A program made the translations under genes and the position numbers. Shown piece after piece: positions 50,744 to 57,745 of a stretch of 64,000 bases of DNA. The notes beneath the pieces are model-generated. The model had not been told where the DNA came from. It worked only from the letters and a program-made list of their open reading frames with translations, and searched no databases. Origin of the DNA: JARBUG01 sp035628915 (GTDB taxonomy: Bacteria > Bacillota > Sulfobacillia > Symbiobacteriales > Symbiobacteriaceae); the NCBI GenBank assembly GCA_035628915.1, contig DASPIW010000059.1, positions 53,314 to 117,313 on the forward strand, written 5' to 3'. Numbering within the stretch: the stretch's first letter is position 1; each line of letters opens with the position of its first letter.

Positions 50744-51967
50744 ATGGCCGTGAAGGAACCCTTCGAGCTCCTTGATTTGCTGGGCACAGGCGGCTTTGCC
50801 CACACGTACCGCGCCCGTGTACTGGATGAAGATCTCATTGAGGATTTCGGTACCGACGAAGTCGCGCTGAAGATCCCCCTGAACACGAAGAAGGAGCGCC
50901 AACTGCGCCATGAGCTGGAGCTCAACGCCAGCCTCTATCTGCGCCTCAAGCAGATGGAGTCCCCCAACATCGTCCGCTACATGGGCTTTGCGGTCTTCCG
51001 GGGCCAGATCGTCATGGCCATGGAGTTCGTTCCCCATGGCACGCTGCGCTCGCTCCTCGGCCCGCCCCAGCGGGCGAAGGCGCTGCCCGTGCCGGAGGCC
51101 CTGCAGCTAGTAACCGGCGTGGTGAGCGGACTGGCCGCCATTCATTCAGAGCACGTGGTCCACCGGGATATCAAGCCGGAGAACATCCTCATGAACGGGC
51201 AGACGCCCAAAATTGCCGATCTGGGGATTGCCCGGATGCTCGCCTCCAACGAACTGGCAGCTACCGTGACCGGGACCATCTACTACATGTCCCCCGAAGT
51301 GCTCTGTGCAGCGGGCGCCTCGTTCCCGGCCGATATCTGGTCCCTGGGCGTCATGTTCTACGAAATGCTGACGGGCAAGCTGCCGTTCGGCACCCTGGAG
51401 ACGCCCATCGGGCCTCTGGCTGACTTGATACGCCGGGGCGAGTACATGCCGGTCACCAGGCTGCGGCCGGATGTACCCCGCCCCGTGGTCGAAATGATCG
51501 ACCGTGCGCTCAGCCTCGACCCGGCGAGGCGCTTCGCCAACGGTGCGGAGATGTGCGAGGCCCTGCAGCGGTTTCAGGCCCGGACCACCAATGCGTGGGA
51601 GCACGAGCTGGCCGAAATTCGCTGCCTGATCACCGACCATGATAAGCAGGACCTGGTGCGGGCAGAGCGGTTGCTGCAAGACCTGGCCGCCCGGTACCCG
51701 AGTGTGGCGGCCCTGTACCAACAGCTCGGCGAGCTGCACAACCTGTGCCAGCGCTACCACGAAGCCATCGACGCCTTCCGGCACGGGCTTGAGTGCGACC
51801 CGCAGTCGTCCCTGCTGCACTGGGACCTGGCACTGGCCTACCAAAATGCCGGACGGCGGGCAGATGCCGTGCGCCATCTGGAGCGGGTGCTCGACTCGGC
51901 GCCCGATGCCAGCCTGCGCCGCCACGCCGCGACACTACTCAAAGTACTGCGAGGGCCAAAGAGATGA
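50744..51967 (+). CDS. Ser/Thr protein kinase with C-terminal TPRs
   Basis: 407 residues, first gene of the chaperone-type operon. A Hanks-type kinase domain spans about 7-270: glycine loop LGTGGFAHTY (13-22), catalytic Lys43 in ALKIPL, HRDIKPEN (140-147), DLG (159-161, in place of DFG), then TGTIYYMSPEVL and DIWSLGVMFYEMLTGKLPF. Residues about 285-400 form TPR-like helices (LYQQLGELHNLCQRYHEAIDAF). No transmembrane segment or PASTA domain, so unlike PrkC it is soluble. The ATG overlaps the next gene's start by ATGA. It presumably phosphorylates other operon members; that is inference. Confidence 0.93.
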   Translation: MAVKEPFELLDLLGTGGFAHTYRARVLDEDLIEDFGTDEVALKIPLNTKKERQLRHELELNASLYLRLKQMESPNIVRYMGFAVFRGQIVMAMEFVPHGTLRSLLGPPQRAKALPVPEALQLVTGVVSGLAAIHSEHVVHRDIKPENILMNGQTPKIADLGIARMLASNELAATVTGTIYYMSPEVLCAAGASFPADIWSLGVMFYEMLTGKLPFGTLETPIGPLADLIRRGEYMPVTRLRPDVPRPVVEMIDRALSLDPARRFANGAEMCEALQRFQARTTNAWEHELAEIRCLITDHDKQDLVRAERLLQDLAARYPSVAALYQQLGELHNLCQRYHEAIDAFRHGLECDPQSSLLHWDLALAYQNAGRRADAVRHLERVLDSAPDASLRRHAATLLKVLRGPKR

Positions 51968-52518
51968 GCAGAGACACATCACCCCTGCCGGATCGGCTTG
52001 CGATTACCGAGAAACCCATACCGACCCCGGGTTGGCGCCCGGAAGACGGGACCGACCGCCCGGCTGTCATCGCCCGGGAGACCGCTCAGTTGATGCGGCG
52101 GCTGGCGGAAGCCGAGTTTGCCCTGAACGAAGCCGACGAGCAGCGGCGGAAAGATTACGCCAAGAATCTGCTGAGCCTCCTGGATGTCATGGACGCCTTC
52201 GAGCGGGTCTTCCGCAGCATCCAGGCCAAGGAGGATCAGGTCACCCCCCAGATGCGCAAGTGGATCGGAAACTTCCGCACCGTCAGCCGGATGCTGCGCG
52301 ACCTTCTGACCGAGCAGGGCGTTGTGCGCCTGGAGAACCTGGCCGACGGGTTTGATCCGCATTGGCACCGGGCCGTGGAGTCCCGTGTCGACCCCGCCCA
52401 GCCCGAAGGCGCTATCCTGGAAGAAGTGCGCCCCGGCTATGTATGGCGCGGGGCGGTATTACGCAAGGCCGAAGTCGTCGTCGTGCGCCACGTCGCAGAT
52501 GAGGAGACAGCAGAATAA
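51964..52518 (+). CDS. GrpE-like nucleotide exchange factor
   Basis: 184 residues starting at the ATGA overlap with the kinase. An N-terminal region of 35 residues is Pro-rich. A long helix with EAEFALNEADEQRRKDYAKN and DVMDAFERVFR parallels the GrpE dimer stalk, and the end GYVWRGAVLRKAEVVVV matches the GrpE beta-domain (GY...RVLRPA.V.V). Position directly before an Hsp70 gene supports it. Divergent from housekeeping GrpE, so likely dedicated to the neighbouring Hsp70. Confidence 0.82.
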   Translation: MSRDTSPLPDRLAITEKPIPTPGWRPEDGTDRPAVIARETAQLMRRLAEAEFALNEADEQRRKDYAKNLLSLLDVMDAFERVFRSIQAKEDQVTPQMRKWIGNFRTVSRMLRDLLTEQGVVRLENLADGFDPHWHRAVESRVDPAQPEGAILEEVRPGYVWRGAVLRKAEVVVVRHVADEETAE

Positions 52519-52544
52519 CGGCTGCAAAAAAGGGGCGGATCCTG

Positions 52545-54974
52545 ATGGCGAAAGAACAACTGCAGAGCCGCATCATCGGAATCGACCTGGGAACCAGCAA
52601 CAGCGTCGCTGCAACGGCTGCCGGCGCGCAGCCCAAAGTACTCGACAGCAAGGAAGGCCGTCCGCAGATTCCGTCCATCGTCGGCCTGAAAAAGCGGAAG
52701 GGCAAGGACGGCACGGTCGAGACCGAGATCCTCGTGGGCGATGTGGCTGACGACAACTGGGAATCGGCCAGCAAGGACACCATCGTTTCGGTGAAGCGGC
52801 TCATGGGCCGCGGCGTCGCCGACCCCGAAGTCCAGAAGGTGCGCCGCTCGGTGGAGTACGAGATTGTCGAGCCGTCGGACGGCACCCGGGACAGCGTCCG
52901 CGTTATCATGGGCAAGCAGGAGTACTCTCCTATTGACATCTCGGCAAAGATTCTCGAGAAGGTCAAGGCAGATGCCGAGTTCCGGCTGGGCGGACCGGTG
53001 ACCCACGCGGTCATCACCGTGCCGGCGTACTTCAGCCAGATTCAGCGCCGCGCCACCCGTCAGGCCGGACTGAAAGCGGGCCTGCAGGTCATCAAGATTC
53101 TGGATGAGCCCACCGCTGCCGCCGTGGCGTTTGGTATCGAGCAGCAGGAGAGCTCAGACCCGAAGTACATCCTGGTCTTCGACCTGGGCGGCGGCACTTT
53201 TGATATTTCCGTGCTCATGTGGGCAGGAAAGGTCTTCGCCCCCCTGAGCCTGCAGGGTGACATGTGGCTGGGCGGCAACAACTTTGATCAGGTCATTGTC
53301 GACCATGCGGTCGAACATGTGAAGGAGATGCATGGGGTCGACCCGACCGACAACCTGCGCTTCATGACCGCCCTGCGCCGCAGAGCCCGGGCCGTCAAGG
53401 AGCGGCTCTCGTCTGCCCGCAGTGGGGACCTGATCGTGCCGGGCCTCCTGAAGGATTCGGACGGTGACCTCGTCGACGTGGAGATGGAGGTCACCCGCGA
53501 AGAGTTTGTCAGCTGGATCATGCCCCTCGTGGAGAAGGCGGTTCGCCTGACCCATCTGGCGCTGCAGGATGCGGGCCTGACCGTCGATCAGGTCCATCAC
53601 GTCCTCATGGCGGGCAACGCCTCTGCCGTACCCGTAGTGCAGCAGGCCATGGAGAAGCTGTTCGGCGCGGCGAAGGTCGTCCGCTCCATTCACCCCAAGT
53701 ACGCTGTGGCCATGGGCGCCGCGATCGTCGGCACCCGCATCGGCCCGCAGGTAGTCTGCCAGGGGCCGGATATGACCGACCAGACCCGGGAGTGCGGCCA
53801 TGTCAACGAACAGGGCTCCTCAGTCTGTGCCCGGTGCGGCCGGTCGCTGGGCCTGGAAGCCGAGGAGAACCAGGACCTGGAGATCGGGGACGGCTTCCTG
53901 GTGGTCGCCGGCATCGCCCCGTTCCATTACGGGACCCAGACCGCCGGTGACAAGTTCAACGTCTTCGTTCGCAAGGGCGATCCCTATCCGACAGAAAACC
54001 CAGAAACTATGACTTTCTACACCAGCATGCCTAACCAGCAGATGATCAGCATTCCCGTATACGGCGGCGACCACCTGGATAAGGCGAGCGCCAACGAGAA
54101 GCAGGGCGAGGCGTTTGCCGTCCTGCCGCCGGGGCTGCCGCAGGACACCGCCGTCCGGGTCAAGCTGTGGTTGAACGGCGACTGCATCTTCGAGCTGACC
54201 GCCCATTTGGAGGATGGCACCGACCTGCACCCCTGGGTGCTGCAGGGCGAGGCCGACCAGAAGGCGGTAGAGGCCTTCCAGGCGCTGCAGGAGGCCGCCC
54301 ACAAAATCGGGCACGCCATGCCGCCTGACCTGCGCCGGGAAGTGGAACAGGGCATGCGGGAGTTCTTCAAGCGCTTGAACGGGAAGGACTTCAGCGGTGC
54401 CGGACAGCTGGCTGAGGAGCTGAAGAAGAAGCTGGCGGAGGGGCCCAAGGAGGAGATCTTTGAGCGGGCCGAGCGGCTCGTCGGGTTCGCCCAAATGGTG
54501 ACGAACCGCTATGGCTGGGCGCTGGGCGCCGAACGGACGTACCGCATGAACCAGTTGATGGGCAAGCTCGAAGAGGCGCTGCGGCGCAAGGACCACGCGG
54601 CCGTACCCCAACTGGCGGAAGAACTGGACAAGGCGACCGACGACCTCGGGGATCTGGTCTGGTTCCTGCTGAACGTGCGCCGGGCCATCGTCGACGAGAT
54701 CCGCATGCATGACCCGGGACTGTCAGACTCCCTGGAGGCGGATTTGGACGAGACCGAGGCGCTCATGAAGGCCAGAGACCCCCGTGCCAAGGCCCGCCTC
54801 GAAAAGCTCGCCGAACAGGCGGCACTGGCGCTCAAGAAGTTCCGCACGAAGGATGAGTGCCGCAACTGCGGCGCCGACCTGAAGGGCAACCGCTACTGCC
54901 CGAAGTGCAAGGCAGATTCCTGGGCGCTGCGGGACAAGAAGCATTCCGGCACCCTCAGCACCATCTCCCACTAG
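52545..54974 (+). CDS. Hsp70 (DnaK-like) with two zinc-ribbon-like modules
   Basis: 809 residues against about 610-640 for DnaK. The nucleotide-binding domain is intact: GIDLGTSNSVAAT near 12, VPAYFSQIQRRAT, LDEPTAAAVAFG, DLGGGTFDISVL; the adenosine loop is LMAGNASAVPVVQ rather than GGSTR. Right after it, where DnaK has the DVLLLD linker, is a ribbon-like module with C417, H419, C428 and C431. The beta substrate domain follows (IAPFHYGTQTAGDKFNVF), then a long helical lid, and a C-terminal C-x2-C-x10-C-x2-C ribbon (772-788). The lid is not DnaK-like and ends without EEVD. Probably a specialised chaperone. Confidence 0.92.
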   Translation: MAKEQLQSRIIGIDLGTSNSVAATAAGAQPKVLDSKEGRPQIPSIVGLKKRKGKDGTVETEILVGDVADDNWESASKDTIVSVKRLMGRGVADPEVQKVRRSVEYEIVEPSDGTRDSVRVIMGKQEYSPIDISAKILEKVKADAEFRLGGPVTHAVITVPAYFSQIQRRATRQAGLKAGLQVIKILDEPTAAAVAFGIEQQESSDPKYILVFDLGGGTFDISVLMWAGKVFAPLSLQGDMWLGGNNFDQVIVDHAVEHVKEMHGVDPTDNLRFMTALRRRARAVKERLSSARSGDLIVPGLLKDSDGDLVDVEMEVTREEFVSWIMPLVEKAVRLTHLALQDAGLTVDQVHHVLMAGNASAVPVVQQAMEKLFGAAKVVRSIHPKYAVAMGAAIVGTRIGPQVVCQGPDMTDQTRECGHVNEQGSSVCARCGRSLGLEAEENQDLEIGDGFLVVAGIAPFHYGTQTAGDKFNVFVRKGDPYPTENPETMTFYTSMPNQQMISIPVYGGDHLDKASANEKQGEAFAVLPPGLPQDTAVRVKLWLNGDCIFELTAHLEDGTDLHPWVLQGEADQKAVEAFQALQEAAHKIGHAMPPDLRREVEQGMREFFKRLNGKDFSGAGQLAEELKKKLAEGPKEEIFERAERLVGFAQMVTNRYGWALGAERTYRMNQLMGKLEEALRRKDHAAVPQLAEELDKATDDLGDLVWFLLNVRRAIVDEIRMHDPGLSDSLEADLDETEALMKARDPRAKARLEKLAEQAALALKKFRTKDECRNCGADLKGNRYCPKCKADSWALRDKKHSGTLSTISH

Positions 54975-55007
54975 CTCCGGCGGTTTCGTACAGGGGAGGC
55001 GCATGTC

Positions 55008-56915
55008 GTGAAAGATCCGCTGCAAACCGAGCAGACCCCATACGAAATCCTGGGCGTAGAGCGTTCTGCCGACCGTGCTCATATCGAGCGGGCTTTTGCC
55101 ACCGCCCTGGGCCGCCGGATTCCGCCCAACGTGGCCAAGAATGCCCGGGATGCGCTCCTGCTGCACCCGGCTAAGCGCGCCTGGTACGACCTGCTTCTAT
55201 ACGACGATGCTGCGCTAGCGCAACTGACGCCGCCGCCCCTGGGAGACGGCGGGGTCCTTGGGCGGGAGCGCCGCGCCGCCACCGCCCAGGCGTGGGAACA
55301 GCAGCTGCGGCGCCGTTTCCCCGACCCCGGCCTTGTCCACTCGCTGGCGGTCTTCTGGTACTGGTGGGCGCTTTTTGAAGAAGAGCGCCTGCAGACGCTG
55401 ATTAAGGCCCTGGGCGGCAAGCCTGCTACCGGCGCCGTCCCGGGGAAGAGCTTCCGCCAGGCAGTGCTGAAAGCGATTCGCAAGGCCGAAGGGGTTACTT
55501 GCAATCCGGACCAGGGGGCAGCCTGCACCAAGGCGGACTGCCCGTGGCGGCAGGACTGCCTCTCCTCGGCCCCGCCGCCCAAGGAGATGTGGGAGCGGGT
55601 CATCGGGTACTGGGCGATGCTGACCACCGGCGCGGACTTCGCCCACTATGCCCCCGAGCTTGACAACCACGACCGGGAGGCCCTGCGGCAGCAGCTCACC
55701 AATTCGCTGCGCAACACGCTGATCGATCTGGCGGGGCAGTATGACAGCCTGCTCGGCCCTTCGGCGAGCAGTGCGGCGGGCCGGGGCGGGCAGTCCTGGT
55801 CGGATCAGTATCGGACCCTGGAATCGACCCTGACCGCAGAGTTGGAGTCGGCGCAGGCCCTGCTTGAAGTCGGCATGCGCACCTCCGTGGGGCGCGTGGC
55901 CTGCGGCGCTCTAGTGCTCACGCAGATGGGCTTGCTGGACGCCGCACGCACCAAGGTTGAGGCTGCCCTGAAGAGCAAGCCGGACAGCCGAACGCTGCAG
56001 AAGCTGCGCGACATGCTCATGCCTCACTCGGCGGTGGCCGTTCTGGTGGCGCAGCGGAAGCCGGAGGCGGCGCTGGCCGCCATTCGCGAACTGTCGCCCG
56101 AGCAACAGAAGTCGGGCGAAGTGCTGTCCTTGCGGGCGCAGGCATACCAACTCCTGGCCCGGCAAAAGGCCGCCATGGACCGGATCAAGGAGGCCCTGGC
56201 CGACTGGAAGACCGCCCTGGCAGATGCGGTGAAAGCCGGTAAGACGGCGCTGGCAGCGGAAATCAGGAGCGAGGTGTCATCGACCTGCCACGCGAAGGCA
56301 GCCGCCATGGGCGATCATCATCGGGACGAAGCCATCCGCATTTTGGAGCAGGCCCGCAATTTGGTACAGGACGAGCGGCTGACGCTCTCCCTGGCGGCAC
56401 TCTTACTGCGGCGTGGCATTACAACCTTTGTGCACGCGCAGGAGGAGCTCGAACGCCACCGGGAACTGACTGACGCAATCATGGAGGCGTTCAGCCGGGG
56501 GCGCATCGACCTGGAGCGGGCGAGGGACCTGGGCTCCAGGGAGGCCACGGAGCAGGCCGGGCTGGCACGGAACTTCATGATCGACGCGCTCCTGGCCCGG
56601 GGCATCAGCAAGATCAACGAAGCGCAGGAGCAGGCGAAGAACCGAGGGGCAATCACCGACGCCACCATCACTGCGATGGAATCCGGTCTGCACGACCTGG
56701 AACAGGCGGAGGAGTTGGGATCGACTAAAGCCGCTGAGCAGGCGCAGGTGGCGCGGGAACTGCTTGTGCAGGTCAGGTTCATCCGGGCGGGCGGCGGCAA
56801 CCTCGTCCGCCGGCAGGCGGCGCCTGCCAAGGCGAGCGGTTCCGGCTGCGGTTCTGTCCTCGCGGCGGCCGTCCTCCTGGTGACTCTGGTGGTCGCCGTC
56901 TGCACGATATTGTAG
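55008..56915 (+). CDS. Tail-anchored J-domain-like protein lacking HPD
   Basis: 635 residues from GTG behind AGGGGAGG. Residues 9-62 resemble a J domain (TPYEILGVERSADRAHIERAF... PAKRAWYDLLL), but where HPD should be there is RRIPPN, so Hsp70 stimulation in the usual way is unlikely. Residues about 164-183 hold four cysteines (C-x7-C-x4-C-x5-C). The middle is TPR-like helical. Residues about 470-595 contain a tandem repeat of roughly 70 residues with LE.A..LGS.EA.EQA. A hydrophobic C-terminal helix (SVLAAAVLLVTLVVAVC) makes it a tail-anchored membrane protein. Confidence 0.8.
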   Translation: MKDPLQTEQTPYEILGVERSADRAHIERAFATALGRRIPPNVAKNARDALLLHPAKRAWYDLLLYDDAALAQLTPPPLGDGGVLGRERRAATAQAWEQQLRRRFPDPGLVHSLAVFWYWWALFEEERLQTLIKALGGKPATGAVPGKSFRQAVLKAIRKAEGVTCNPDQGAACTKADCPWRQDCLSSAPPPKEMWERVIGYWAMLTTGADFAHYAPELDNHDREALRQQLTNSLRNTLIDLAGQYDSLLGPSASSAAGRGGQSWSDQYRTLESTLTAELESAQALLEVGMRTSVGRVACGALVLTQMGLLDAARTKVEAALKSKPDSRTLQKLRDMLMPHSAVAVLVAQRKPEAALAAIRELSPEQQKSGEVLSLRAQAYQLLARQKAAMDRIKEALADWKTALADAVKAGKTALAAEIRSEVSSTCHAKAAAMGDHHRDEAIRILEQARNLVQDERLTLSLAALLLRRGITTFVHAQEELERHRELTDAIMEAFSRGRIDLERARDLGSREATEQAGLARNFMIDALLARGISKINEAQEQAKNRGAITDATITAMESGLHDLEQAEELGSTKAAEQAQVARELLVQVRFIRAGGGNLVRRQAAPAKASGSGCGSVLAAAVLLVTLVVAVCTIL

Positions 56916-56953
56916 GTCGCCGTTACTCATGCCGGCTCTAGGAGAGATAGCAT

Positions 56954-57730
56954 ATGGATTGTCCAGTATGCCCTCGGACGGAGATTCCTGATGATGTGGC
57001 GGTGTGTCCCAGCTGCGGGGTCGATCTGACGCCGCTGCTGCGGGCGAAGGAACTGGGCGCAGCCGAGTACAACGAAGCCCTGCGGCTGGTGGAAGTCGGC
57101 GCGACGGAGGTTGCGATCGGCAAGGTCGCCGCCGCCCTGGCGCTGGACCCTTCCCTGGTACAGGCGCGGGTGCTGCTGGGTAAGCTGCTGTGGAACCGCG
57201 GGCAGGCGCAGGCGGCGGTGACCCAGTGGGAGCAGGCGGCCAGCGGGGCAAAGGAAGACCCCGAGATTCCGCGCCTACTCGACGCCGCCGCCCGGAAGTT
57301 GGGGCGGGAACGCCTTACCCGGCTGGCGGTCCCGGCAGCCACGCTATTGGTGGTACTGTTGCTGGCGTTGACTAACTTCCTGTCGTACCGGTGGTTTGCC
57401 AACCGGCTCGACGGGATGGCGACCCAGTTCGGCGGCGACCTGGACAAGGTGCAGGCGAGTCTGCAGGATCTCTCGGAGCAATTCGCCACGTACCGCGCCA
57501 CGCACAACCATACCGATGCCGAATATGCCGAAGCGGTGGCCCAGGCCAACCTGCGCAGGCAGGAGGCAGAGGCGGAGCGGGCGGCGGCTGCGGCCTACCG
57601 GGCAGCACACTCGCACACCGACGGAGAGTATGACCGGGCGTGGGCGGAAGTCGCCGCGCTGCGCCGGCAGGTCGAAGAGATTGAGCGCACCATGTCAGCC
57701 CTGCAGCAACCGGGCGACGTCCGCCCATAG
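56954..57730 (+). CDS. Zinc-ribbon / TPR / single-pass membrane coiled-coil protein
   Basis: 258 residues, AGGAGAG before the ATG. N-terminal ribbon CPVC...CPSC (3-22), a TPR-like helix block (about 33-115), one transmembrane helix (LAVPAATLLVVLLLALTNFLSY, about 120-142), then an extracytoplasmic-or-lumenal coiled coil with two copies of the motif YRAxHxHTDxEY. Not a known family to me. The domain order resembles a membrane sensor or tether for the operon's cytosolic chaperones. Confidence 0.75.
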   Translation: MDCPVCPRTEIPDDVAVCPSCGVDLTPLLRAKELGAAEYNEALRLVEVGATEVAIGKVAAALALDPSLVQARVLLGKLLWNRGQAQAAVTQWEQAASGAKEDPEIPRLLDAAARKLGRERLTRLAVPAATLLVVLLLALTNFLSYRWFANRLDGMATQFGGDLDKVQASLQDLSEQFATYRATHNHTDAEYAEAVAQANLRRQEAEAERAAAAAYRAAHSHTDGEYDRAWAEVAALRRQVEEIERTMSALQQPGDVRP

Positions 57731-57745
57731 TGAGGAGGACGAACC

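Noticed and set aside
52545..54974. Housekeeping dnaK locus
   Set aside because: Extra zinc-ribbon-like modules, altered linker, no EEVD-like end, HPD-less J partner and no hrcA or CIRCE repeat upstream argue for a specialised paralogue.
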